Assembly (NCBI GenBank): GCA_003161255.1
Contig: PMOQ01000019.1
Coordinates: 89,065-153,064 of the forward strand
Direction: 5' to 3'
DNA from: Acidimicrobiaceae bacterium
GTDB lineage: Bacteria > Actinomycetota > Acidimicrobiia > Acidimicrobiales > RAAP-2
DNA: 64,000 nt
The notes under the pieces: generated by a model
What the model was told of the DNA's origin: nothing
Seen by the model: only the letters and a program-made list of their open reading frames with translations
Databases searched by the model: none
Program-made: the position numbers and the translations under genes
In this document: positions 17,305 to 25,482 of the stretch, piece after piece
Layout of the letters: each line of letters starts with the position of its first letter
How positions within the stretch are numbered: position 1 is the first letter of the stretch

Positions 17305-18474
17305 ATGGCCGGTGCAGGAACCGCGATCCGCGTGATCGACGCCGACACGCACCTGACCGAGCCGGTCGATCTTTGGACGGCACGGATACCTGCTCGCTTC
17401 CGCGATGAGGCACCGAGCGTTCGTTTTCACGAGCCGAGCGGCATGTGGCGCTGGGTCATCGGCGGCCGCTGGTGCAGCCTGGTCGGCAACTACAGCATGG
17501 CCGGATGGCGGGAGTTCCCCCCCTCGTGCCCGCCGACGTTGAGCGACGCCGATCCGGCTTGCTACGACGCCAAGGCCAGGCTCGCCCATATGGACGCCTT
17601 TGGTATCTACGCGCAGGTGCTGTACCCCAACATCATTGCCTTCGAGGGCCATGCGTTCATGGCACTCAAGGACGACGCGCTCAAGTTGGCCTGTGTTCAG
17701 ACCTACAACGACTACGTGGTGGAGTTTGCTTCGTTGGCCCCCGAGCGTTTCGTTCTTCTCACAACCCTGCCCTTCTGGGACCTCGACGCCTCAATTGCTG
17801 AGCTGCGGCGGTGCCATGCCATGGGTCATCGCGGCGTTCTTTGGGCGGCAACGTTCGAGAAGCATGGGCTGCCAGATTTCGTTGACTCGCACTGGGACCC
17901 CTTGTATGCAGAGGCGCAGGATCTCGGGATGTCCATCAACTTTCACGTTGGCGTAGGAAATACTGCCGAGGAGATCGAACAGGCGATGAACCGTGAGGGG
18001 TACGACCCGGCGTTTCAAACGGCTCGGTCTTCGATGTCGTTCGTTGGGAACGTAAGGATGATCGGGACCTTGCTGACGAGCGGCTTGTGTGAGCGATTCC
18101 CCCGGCTCGACTTCGTGTCTGTCGAGAGCGGATTCGGTTATATCCCGTTCCTTCTCGACGCGCTCGACTGGCAGTGGTTCGGTACGGGGGCCCGTGATCG
18201 ATATCCCGAGCGCCTGCTCCCGAGCGAGTACTTCCGCAGGCAGGTTTACGCGATGTTCTGGTTCGAGAAGGACTCTTTGGAGTTACTGCCGAAGTACGAC
18301 GACAACGTCATGTTCGAAACTGATTTTCCGCACCCGACGAGCCTGCATCCGGGGCCGGCAAGCTATTCGCCGGGGCCGGCTGAGATCATCCGACGGGACA
18401 CCGACATCGTCGGCGAGGCGGTCATGCGGAAGGTGCTTCAGGAAAACGCCTGCCGGGTGTACCACATCGACTGA
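17305..18474 (+). CDS. Amidohydrolase_2-family enzyme (copy 2, beside a cupin)
   Basis: A 389-residue relative of the protein at 9912-11087. The N-terminal site reads VIDADTHLTEPVDLW, the middle NFHVGVGN, and the C-terminal metal region MFETDFPHPTSLHPG. The segment SVESGFGYIPFLLDALDW is shared with the other copy (SVESGIGWVPFMLEAMDY). It probably hydrolyses or decarboxylates a small cyclic or aromatic acid; the exact reaction cannot be read. It faces the second cupin gene (stop-to-stop, 36 bases apart) and starts across from an acyl-CoA synthetase. Confidence 0.85.
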   Translation: MAGAGTAIRVIDADTHLTEPVDLWTARIPARFRDEAPSVRFHEPSGMWRWVIGGRWCSLVGNYSMAGWREFPPSCPPTLSDADPACYDAKARLAHMDAFGIYAQVLYPNIIAFEGHAFMALKDDALKLACVQTYNDYVVEFASLAPERFVLLTTLPFWDLDASIAELRRCHAMGHRGVLWAATFEKHGLPDFVDSHWDPLYAEAQDLGMSINFHVGVGNTAEEIEQAMNREGYDPAFQTARSSMSFVGNVRMIGTLLTSGLCERFPRLDFVSVESGFGYIPFLLDALDWQWFGTGARDRYPERLLPSEYFRRQVYAMFWFEKDSLELLPKYDDNVMFETDFPHPTSLHPGPASYSPGPAEIIRRDTDIVGEAVMRKVLQENACRVYHID

Positions 18475-18510
18475 CGCACAACGTGCGAGCGGTCGACCTT
18501 TCCCGACGGG

Positions 18511-19059
18511 TCAGTTCGGGCCGGCGTTCGCCCTGAGCAAGGGGCCAATGGTGATCTGTTGCCAGGCGTCGGCGTTGGCCTCGATGGCGGCGTTCGCATC
18601 CCTCAGCCTGCTGGGCGGATTGCTAGCGAAGATAGTGGTGAAGCTGTCGACGTTGTGGCGGACCTCGAGGACCTCGATGCCCTCGGGCCCAGCGGTGTAG
18701 GAGTACGGCGCCAACGCGGGCACGAAGAAGCAGTCGCCTGCGCGCAACGTCTGATTGCCCATCAGCGCAGCGCCAGAGATAACGACGTAGAGGCAATCGC
18801 TCTCGTGCTTGTGGCGGAACAACGGAAAGTTCGGTTTGAAGAACAGGTACACGAGTGAGAAGCCGCCCTCTCCAGGCGTTTGGCGGACGAGCAGTCGGCT
18901 CGCCGTCCTTGCGGACGCCGCCAGCGCGACGGCGACGTCCTTCAACTCGGTGTGATCTCCAAAGTCGCTCTTCTCGCCAAAGTCCGTTTGCGTGAGATCC
19001 GGAGCTTCTGCAGCGCGGTAGATCCGTATGCCGGAGCGCTGCGAGTCTTCAGCGGCCAT
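18511..19059 (-). CDS. Cupin-fold protein paired with an amidohydrolase (copy 2)
   Basis: A 182-residue paralogue of the cupin at 8852-9400, sharing long identical stretches such as VYLFFKPNFPLFRHKH. Its motif 1 is HKHESDCLYVVISG: His83 and His85 are retained, but the Glu position is Cys89. Motif 2, VPALAPYSYTAG, has Tyr119 in place of the third His. The ATG at 19059 overlaps the end of the P450 gene by 11 bases, so cupin and P450 should be co-translated. An in-frame extension upstream lies inside the P450 gene and is not part of the protein. Confidence 0.8.
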   Translation of the reverse strand: MAAEDSQRSGIRIYRAAEAPDLTQTDFGEKSDFGDHTELKDVAVALAASARTASRLLVRQTPGEGGFSLVYLFFKPNFPLFRHKHESDCLYVVISGAALMGNQTLRAGDCFFVPALAPYSYTAGPEGIEVLEVRHNVDSFTTIFASNPPSRLRDANAAIEANADAWQQITIGPLLRANAGPN

Positions 19060-20290
19060 GGCTTCCTTCGTTCCCGATCGTCGGGCCCGGCGTGAACGTG
19101 ATCGGCACGTCCAGCGGAGCACGGGTGAACGTGGAGTGATAGTGGATCTCAGCGCTCTGCTCAAGCTTGAGATCGCCAAGACGTCCCAGAAGCTCAGCCA
19201 GACCGACTCGGAGGTTCATACGGGCCAGGTTGGAACCTGCGCAACGGTGCGGCCCAATGCCGAAGCTTACGTGTCGGTTGCTACCGCGCTCGAGGCTAAA
19301 CTCATCGGGGTCCGGGAATTCAGCTTCGTCTCGATTCGCGGAAGTCCAGTAGATGATTACCTTGTCGCCCTCCTTGATCTGCCGACCACCGAGCTCGGTG
19401 TCACGGGTGGCTGTTCGAGCAATGGCGATGAACGGGGGGTCGAGACGCAGAAGCTCCTCCACCGCCTCGGGCAGCAAATCGGGTCGACGGCGAAGCAGAT
19501 CCGGAATCTTGGGATCGTTGCAGAGTCGGACCATCATCATTCCGAGCGCACCGGCCGTGGTCTCGAGCCCACCCAGGATGAGCAATTGAATCGTGCCCAC
19601 GATCTCCTCATCGGTGATCGGCCGACCCTCGATCTCAGCCTCGAGCACCCCGTCGACGACATCACCACGCCGCGGCTGCCTGCGCCTCTGGTCGAGGAAG
19701 TCGGAGATCCAGTTTGAGAGACCCAACCAGCACTCGGCAGCCTCCGGGTCGTTTGGGGCCGACGACTTCGATGCCATGTAGGCAACCTTGTCGACTTCAT
19801 CCCGGGGGGCACCAAGGGCGAATTCGAAGAAGGCGAGAGCCGGGAGCGGCCGGGCGAACGCCTGCATGAACTCACAGCGTCCGCTCTCGATGAAGTCGTC
19901 GATGAGACGCGTGACCAACGTACGGGTTGCCGACTCCCAGGGGGCCACGGCGGCGGGGGTGAAGTACGCGTTGATCAGCCGTTTGTAGACCCGGTGCAGC
20001 GGGGGATCGACTTCCACCGGGATGTTCCGGACTGCGATCGGGCTTGCCGGCACGGTGAGCCCGTGGGCCGAACTGAAGGTCGCCCAGTCCTGGGCGACGC
20101 GCACCACGTCTTCGTACGCTGTCACCACCCAAAAGCCGCCGTGCTCGTCGCTTCGAGCGACCGGACACAGTGACCGCATTCGAGCGAGCGTGTCCGGAAG
20201 CCGCTCTGGGAGCTCGGTGGAGAGATGATCGAAATGGTGCAGGCACCAGTCATCGGTGACAGGGCCTGCGGTCAAAGGCTCCGTGGCCAT
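19049..20290 (-). CDS. Cytochrome P450
   Basis: A 413-residue soluble bacterial P450. The haem loop is FGIGPHRCAGSNLAR, with the Cys ligand near residue 350. The I-helix motif is LGGLETTAGAL, and EELLRLDPP holds the K-helix Glu-x-x-Arg. It would hydroxylate an organic substrate using electrons from a ferredoxin; no ferredoxin gene is adjacent. The start at ATG 20290 is chosen because homology begins near MATEPLTAGP; the frame is open to 20335. It overlaps the cupin gene downstream and is divergent from the LivK gene, whose operator-like site lies in the shared intergenic region. Confidence 0.9.
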   Translation of the reverse strand: MATEPLTAGPVTDDWCLHHFDHLSTELPERLPDTLARMRSLCPVARSDEHGGFWVVTAYEDVVRVAQDWATFSSAHGLTVPASPIAVRNIPVEVDPPLHRVYKRLINAYFTPAAVAPWESATRTLVTRLIDDFIESGRCEFMQAFARPLPALAFFEFALGAPRDEVDKVAYMASKSSAPNDPEAAECWLGLSNWISDFLDQRRRQPRRGDVVDGVLEAEIEGRPITDEEIVGTIQLLILGGLETTAGALGMMMVRLCNDPKIPDLLRRRPDLLPEAVEELLRLDPPFIAIARTATRDTELGGRQIKEGDKVIIYWTSANRDEAEFPDPDEFSLERGSNRHVSFGIGPHRCAGSNLARMNLRVGLAELLGRLGDLKLEQSAEIHYHSTFTRAPLDVPITFTPGPTIGNEGSHGR

Positions 20291-20622
20291 CAGCCCCCTT
20301 GCGTTTGGGCGGCCTCTTCGCCGCGCCGGCACCAAAAGTTTAGCGAATGTGAGCGATCACTTCCTCGGGCACGTCATCGAAGGAGCACGCTTCGGGCCCG
20401 CCCGGGCACCGCCCACGGCGGCTGTGGAGCCAAGGCCCGGGTGACCACCCTCTGGGGGTCCACGGAGGGCTGGCCAGCGGGCCGGCCAGCGGTCACCAAG
20501 TGTCCACAAACCGGCCGAGTTGACCGCGAATCATCATGGTAGTGTCCCTCAGGTCAGTGAGCGTTCGCTCAGTCCAGCCTTGGGGTGACAGGCCGGGTTC
20601 CGACGAAAAGGGGAGGGCGGAA
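20291..20622. promoter_or_regulatory. Divergent promoter region of P450-cupin and ABC importer operons
   Basis: This 332-base region has no credible gene. It contains GCTGGCC-N8-GGCCAGC at 20469-20490 (perfect 7-base arms). It also holds TTGACC at 20520-20525, TAGTGT at 20540-20545 and the TGAGCG-TT-CGCTCA palindrome at 20558-20571. The TTGACC/TAGTGT spacing of 14 is short, so the promoter guess is weak. A GGGAGGGCGGAA ribosome site ends the region. Confidence 0.45.
20558..20571. promoter_or_regulatory. Operator-like palindrome TGAGCG-TT-CGCTCA upstream of LivK gene
   Basis: Perfect 6-base arms flank a two-base centre, and the outer AGT...AGT bases nearly extend the symmetry. It lies 52 bases upstream of the LivK start and about 270 bases from the P450 start. 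The form is that of a TetR-family operator. A related, imperfect copy is at 17245-17258. The regulator itself is not in the window. Confidence 0.5.
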
Positions 20623-21831
20623 GTGAGTCAAATGTCAAAGTTGTGGCGCGGCGCTGGGGTAGTGGCGCTGGTGGTCGGACTCGGTTCGTTCTATGCGATC
20701 AGTACGCAAGCCTCAGCCGGCGCTGCGACGGGGGCGCCGATCACGGTCGGTGTCGTGTGCACCTGTTCCGGATCGTTCGGAGCTGACATCATGGCCGCCG
20801 AGCAGACCTACGAGGCCTGGGTGGACACCACGAACAAGGCCGGCGGGATCGATGGGCACAAAATTAAGCTCACCCTCGAAGACGACGCCGGGAACCCCGG
20901 AACCTCCGTCTCCGATGCCCAGACCCTCGTTTCGGACCATGTGGACGCGATCCTGGACTTTTCGATCGTCGATCAGGCGTGGGCCTCCACGGTCCAGGCA
21001 TCGAAGATCCCCGTCGTTGGTGGGGACGAGACGGAGACGCCGTACTACACGAGTCCAGACTTCTACCCGGAAGGTCAGACGAATGACTCGGTGACCTATG
21101 CGAACGTGCTGACGGCCAAAAAAGCTGGAGCCACCAATCTCGGCGACCTCTATTGCGCCGAAGCGCCATCGTGTGCGGAGGGCGTCCCACCGATCGAAGC
21201 AGCTGGTCAGAAGCTGTCAGTACCGGTCGTCTACAACGCGGAGATCGCCGCGACAGCGCCCAACTACACCGCCCAGTGCGTGGCGGCGCAACAGGCAAAA
21301 GTGAGCGCGATCTTCGTCGGCGATGCATCTGCCATCATCTCGAGGGTGGCTGCGAACTGCGCGCAGCAGAGCTACACCCCGATCTGGATCACCGAAGGCG
21401 AGGGCTTCGGCTTACAGATGGCTGCTACCCCCGGGCTCAAAGACAAGTTGTGGTCTGACTACGGCACAGCGCCGTTCTTCGACCACATTCCAGCCATCTC
21501 GGCGATGAACAAGGCGGTGGACAAGTACTACCCTGGCCTGCGTAACAACCAGAATGCATGGACCCAAATCGCAGCAGAGGCCTGGGCGTCCGGAATCCTC
21601 CTCGGTGACGCCGTCACAGCCAGCCACATCGGAACCACTGGCACTCCGGGCCCGGCAGAGATTGTGAAGGGGCTCCAATCGCTGAAGAACGACACCTTGC
21701 AGGGCATGGCACCGCCGCTGAACTTCAAGGCAGGCAAGGATCACTCCATCGACTGCTGGTTCACGGCACGTGTCCAGAACGGGGCGCCCACGGTGGTGAA
21801 CGCTGGCCGCGTGACCTGCGAGAAGGGCTAG
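20623..21831 (+). CDS. LivK-type periplasmic-binding protein of a branched-chain-type ABC importer
   Basis: A 402-residue secreted solute-binding protein. The N terminus has a charged start and hydrophobic stretch (GVVALVVGLGSFYAIS), a signal peptide. The mature part begins around APITVGVVCTCSGSFG, followed by AGGIDGHKIKLTLEDDAGNPG, typical of Peripla_BP_6. The two closely spaced cysteines (CTC) at the ligand-loop start are unusual. The GTG at 20623 fits the GGGAGGG site; an ATG at 20632 is possible. A strong hairpin at 21853-21893 separates it from the fused permease gene, which may keep this protein in excess. Confidence 0.9.
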   Translation: MSQMSKLWRGAGVVALVVGLGSFYAISTQASAGAATGAPITVGVVCTCSGSFGADIMAAEQTYEAWVDTTNKAGGIDGHKIKLTLEDDAGNPGTSVSDAQTLVSDHVDAILDFSIVDQAWASTVQASKIPVVGGDETETPYYTSPDFYPEGQTNDSVTYANVLTAKKAGATNLGDLYCAEAPSCAEGVPPIEAAGQKLSVPVVYNAEIAATAPNYTAQCVAAQQAKVSAIFVGDASAIISRVAANCAQQSYTPIWITEGEGFGLQMAATPGLKDKLWSDYGTAPFFDHIPAISAMNKAVDKYYPGLRNNQNAWTQIAAEAWASGILLGDAVTASHIGTTGTPGPAEIVKGLQSLKNDTLQGMAPPLNFKAGKDHSIDCWFTARVQNGAPTVVNAGRVTCEKG

Positions 21832-21852
21832 TCCCAGCAGACCACCCCCGAT

Positions 21853-21893
21853 ACCGTGGAGGTCCGGCCGCCTGTGAGCCGGGCCTCCACGGT
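21853..21893 (+). promoter_or_regulatory. Strong RNA hairpin between LivK and the fused permease gene
   Basis: Left arm ACCGTGGAGGTCCGGC (21853-21868) pairs with GCCGGGCCTCCACGGT (21878-21893) along 16 bases with one G-U pair, around a 9-base loop. No U-run follows, so it is not a standard Rho-independent terminator. Such hairpins after a binding-protein gene often stabilise the upstream mRNA or cause partial termination. That would give more binding protein than permease; this role is inferred. Confidence 0.7.
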
Positions 21894-21932
21894 GCAGTAC
21901 CCCATCCGCTGTGAGCGAGGGCCCGCGCCTGA

Positions 21933-24716
21933 GTGAACCAGTTCCTTCCGTTCATTGTGATAGGGCTCGCGACTGGCGCGGTCTACGGGCTGGCCGGTAT
22001 GGGCCTGGTGCTCACGTACAAGACCTCGGGCATCTTCAACTTCGGCTATGGCGCGGTCGCGGCGCTCGACGTCTTTCTGTTCTATTTCCTCTACGCCGAG
22101 CACGGAGTGCCCTGGCCAGCCGCGGCGGCGATCTGCCTGCTCGTGTTCGCCCCGGTGCTTGGGCTCGCCCTGGAGCTCCTGTCCAGATCGCTCGACGGGG
22201 CGACCGAGACGGTCAAAGTCGTCGCGACGGTGGGGTTGATCCTCATCGTCGAAGCCATTGGATCGTTGTGGAATCCCGCCAACCCACCGACGTTCCCGCA
22301 CTTCCTTGCGCAGTCGACCGTCCGCATCCTGGGAGTGAACGTCACGTGGGAGCAGATCATCCTCTTCTTGTTCTCGTTGACCGCGTCTGCTGTCCTGTAT
22401 TGGTTCTTCCGATCGCTGCGCCTCGGCGTCCTCATGCGAGGCGTGGTGGACAACAACGACCTGGTGTCGATGAGCGGCGACGATCCCGTGCGCGTGCGGC
22501 GGTGGGCGTGGGTGATCGGGACCGTGTTCGCCTCGATTGCCGGTCTGATGCTTGCGCCGACTCAGTCTCTCGACGGCGTGACGCTGACGACGGCCGTCTT
22601 TGCCGCCTTCGGGGCTGCCGCCATCGGCTACTTCACCAACCTGCCTCTGACCTTCGCCGGGGGACTGCTGATCGGCGTCGCCGGCGCGCTGGTGGACAAG
22701 TACTCGGCCACCATCTCGTGGATCGGCGGAATACCGCCGAGTCTGCCGTTCCTCATCCTGTTTGTGGTGCTCATCGTGACGCCCCGTCGCCGGCTGGTGC
22801 AGAGACACGTGGCAGTTCAGGCACACGCACGCCGCGCCTATCAAGCGCCCGTTCGGGTGCGGTTGTCGGTTGGAGCGGTGGCGATCGGTCTCTTGGCGAT
22901 CGTGCCACTGGTGCAGATCAATCATCTCTCCGTGTGGTCGGCCGCCCTGATCGACATCATCCTGTTTCAGTCCCTCGGCCTGCTGGTTCGACGATCCGGC
23001 CAGATCTCTCTGTGCCATTTCGCCTTCGCCGCTGTGGGTGCGGCGGCGTTCGGGCACTTTGCCGGGGACGGCATGCCGTGGCTGCTGGCCCTCGTGCTGG
23101 CGACGCTGGTCGCTGTGCCTGTCGGTGCGTTGGTCTCGATACCGGCCGTGCGGGTCTCGGGCGTCTTTCTCGCGCTCGCGACGCTGGGATTCGGCATTGT
23201 GATGGAGCAGGTGTTCTACACCCGCCAGTTCATGTTCGGCGCATCCTCGCTCGGCATCGCCGACCCCCGGCCGAATGTCTCGATCGGAGCATGGAACCTC
23301 TCGACGGACTCGGGGTTCTACTACCTGCTGTTAATTGTGACGGTGCTCGTGGTCATCACCGTGACCGCGATCAGCAACGGGCGTCTCGGTCGGCTCCTCG
23401 AGGCCATGGCCGACTCGCCGCTCGCCTTGGAGACGCATGGGGCTACCTCGAGCGTCCTCAAGGTGATCGTGTTCTGCATCGCGGCCGCGATGGCTTCCCT
23501 GGCTGGAGCGCTCTCGGGCATGCTGTTCCACTTCAGCATCGGCAGCGATTTCGAGTCGTTCAACTCGTTGACACTTGTGGCGCTGGTGGTGATCATCACG
23601 ATCGGCGACCCCTGGTATGCCGTTCTTGGCGCCATCGGCTACACCGTCATTCCCGGGTACGTCTCGGGCGAGACCACTAGCACCGTGTTGCTGTTGCTCT
23701 TTGGGCTGGCCGCGGCCACGGCTGCCTACGGCACTCGAGGCGGTACCACTCCGGCAGCGGTGCGGGCGTTTCTGGACCGCCTCGGCGGCCGGAGAGCCGG
23801 GCCACCGGGCTCGGTCGAGCTCTCCTCGGCGGCGCCCCATGCACCCCCGAGTAGGCATCCCGTGAGGCGGGGAGGCGAGCCAGCGGAGCGGGAAGGGTTG
23901 GTCGTCCGCCACCTCTCTGTCCAATTCGGTGGTGTGAGAGCGGTGGACGACGTCACGCTCAAGGCATCGACCGGTGTCATCACGGGCTTGATCGGGCCGA
24001 ACGGTGCCGGGAAGACGACCACCTTCAACGCGTGTAGCGGCATCAACCGTCCGACCTCCGGTCAGATACTCCTGCACGGTGTGGACGTCAGTCGTCAGGG
24101 CTCCGCGCACCGAGCGAGGCAGGGTCTCGGACGCACCTTCCAGCGGCCGGAGCTCTTCAATAGCCTGACGGTGAGGCAGAACATCGCCATGGGGCGGGAG
24201 GCGGCCATCGCAGGCCGCAATCCGCTCGCCCAGGTGTTTGGGTCGCGTCCCGCCAGCCGGCTGGTCACCGCCGTCACGGACGAGGCGCTTGTCCTCACCG
24301 GAACCAGCCGCATCGCTGACACCCAGGTGGGGCTGCTCCCGATTGGCCAGAGGCGCCTGGTCGAGCTGGCCCGGGCACTGGCCGGCCCTTTCGATCTTCT
24401 GCTACTCGACGAACCCTCATCCGGGCTCGATGTTCATGAGACCGAGGAGTTCGGACGGGTGCTCAAGACCGTCGTACGCGAGAGGGGATGCGGTGTCCTG
24501 CTGGTCGAGCACGACATGACGCTGGTGCGTGAGATCTGTGACTACGTCTACGTGCTGGACTTCGGGTCGCTGATCTTCGAAGGATCCCCCGGGGAGATGC
24601 AGGAGTCCGACCAGGTTCGGGCTGCCTACCTTGGGAATGCGCTTCCCATGGAGGTGGGCCTTCGCGACGAGCGTGCAGCCAAAGATGAGCGTGATCCGCT
24701 CACCCCGGGCTCATGA
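21933..24716 (+). CDS. Fused LivH-LivM-LivG: two permease domains plus ATPase in one chain
   Basis: A 927-residue protein combining three usually separate subunits. Residues about 1-290 are LivH-like with multiple membrane segments (GMGLVLTYKTSGIFNFGYG). Residues about 300-600 are LivM-like (GLLVRRSGQISLCHFAFAAV). After a Pro/Arg-rich linker, residues about 655-900 are a LivG-type ATPase with Walker A GPNGAGKTT (about 687) and LLLLDEPSSGLD. The ABC signature reads LPIGQRRLVELARAL instead of LSxGQ. The start is GTG. It would form the core of the importer with LivK upstream and LivF downstream. A similar fusion lies at 49722-52586. Confidence 0.9.
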   Translation: MNQFLPFIVIGLATGAVYGLAGMGLVLTYKTSGIFNFGYGAVAALDVFLFYFLYAEHGVPWPAAAAICLLVFAPVLGLALELLSRSLDGATETVKVVATVGLILIVEAIGSLWNPANPPTFPHFLAQSTVRILGVNVTWEQIILFLFSLTASAVLYWFFRSLRLGVLMRGVVDNNDLVSMSGDDPVRVRRWAWVIGTVFASIAGLMLAPTQSLDGVTLTTAVFAAFGAAAIGYFTNLPLTFAGGLLIGVAGALVDKYSATISWIGGIPPSLPFLILFVVLIVTPRRRLVQRHVAVQAHARRAYQAPVRVRLSVGAVAIGLLAIVPLVQINHLSVWSAALIDIILFQSLGLLVRRSGQISLCHFAFAAVGAAAFGHFAGDGMPWLLALVLATLVAVPVGALVSIPAVRVSGVFLALATLGFGIVMEQVFYTRQFMFGASSLGIADPRPNVSIGAWNLSTDSGFYYLLLIVTVLVVITVTAISNGRLGRLLEAMADSPLALETHGATSSVLKVIVFCIAAAMASLAGALSGMLFHFSIGSDFESFNSLTLVALVVIITIGDPWYAVLGAIGYTVIPGYVSGETTSTVLLLLFGLAAATAAYGTRGGTTPAAVRAFLDRLGGRRAGPPGSVELSSAAPHAPPSRHPVRRGGEPAEREGLVVRHLSVQFGGVRAVDDVTLKASTGVITGLIGPNGAGKTTTFNACSGINRPTSGQILLHGVDVSRQGSAHRARQGLGRTFQRPELFNSLTVRQNIAMGREAAIAGRNPLAQVFGSRPASRLVTAVTDEALVLTGTSRIADTQVGLLPIGQRRLVELARALAGPFDLLLLDEPSSGLDVHETEEFGRVLKTVVRERGCGVLLVEHDMTLVREICDYVYVLDFGSLIFEGSPGEMQESDQVRAAYLGNALPMEVGLRDERAAKDERDPLTPGS

Positions 24717-25419
24717 CCTCGACATGCTGACCCTGCATTCGGTGACGGCCGGGTATGGCGAGACCACCGTGCTGCGCGACGTGAACTTCACCGTTGGTGA
24801 CGGCGAGGTCGTTGCCCTGCTTGGGCCGAACGGCGCCGGCAAGTCGACGCTGCTGCGGACAGCCACGGGGTTCGTGAAACCTCGGTCCGGACGCATTGAG
24901 TTCGGCGGGGCGGACCTGACCGGTCACCGGCCCCACGCCTTCGTGAGACGTGGCATTTGCCACCTGCCGGAAGGTCGGGGGATCTTTCCGTCGCTCACCG
25001 TTCGGGAGAATCTGAGGATTCAGGCTCGCTCACGCGACATGAACGAAGTGGTCGCGGAGGTGGCCGAGCTGTTTCCCGCCCTTGGTAGCCGGTTACGTCA
25101 GACCGCCGGAAGCCTTTCGGGGGGCGAGCAACAGATGCTCGCCCTGTCCAGGGCGTACCTCACCCGGCCCAAGCTGGTCCTCATCGACGAGGCGTCACTC
25201 GGCTTAGCGCCGCTGCTCGTCGACAGAATCTACGACGCCCTCCGCCAGCTCGTCGAGCGTGGCCTCTCCCTGGTCATCGTCGAACAGTACGTGCAAAAGG
25301 CGCTCGATCTCGCCAGCACCGTCTACATTCTGAATCGGGGCGAAGTCATCCATGTCGGCAAGGCGAACGAACTCAACAGCGACGAGATTTACCAGAGATA
25401 CCTCGGGCTCTCGTCCTGA
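24685..25419 (+). CDS. LivF-type ABC ATPase
   Basis: A 244-residue ATP-binding subunit with Walker A GPNGAGKST, signature LSGGEQQMLALSRA and Walker B LVLIDEASLGLAP. DEAS in place of the more usual DEPS is a small variation. It overlaps the fused permease gene by 32 bases if started at ATG 24685. An ATG at 24724 gives MLTLHSVTAGYG, the standard LivF beginning, and is equally plausible. It would pair with the LivG domain of the upstream fusion to form the ATPase dimer. Confidence 0.88.
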   Translation: MSVIRSPRAHDLDMLTLHSVTAGYGETTVLRDVNFTVGDGEVVALLGPNGAGKSTLLRTATGFVKPRSGRIEFGGADLTGHRPHAFVRRGICHLPEGRGIFPSLTVRENLRIQARSRDMNEVVAEVAELFPALGSRLRQTAGSLSGGEQQMLALSRAYLTRPKLVLIDEASLGLAPLLVDRIYDALRQLVERGLSLVIVEQYVQKALDLASTVYILNRGEVIHVGKANELNSDEIYQRYLGLSS

Positions 25420-25482
25420 GAGGGTGACTCGACATCGAAGCGGACGCTCGTTCTTGATCGATTCAAAGTTCGTGCCGGAAAG

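Noticed and set aside
21828..23057. 409-codon minus-strand frame opposite the LivH domain
   Set aside because: Its His/Arg/Asp-rich composition is typical of an antisense shadow in GC-rich DNA; the plus strand has clear membrane domains.
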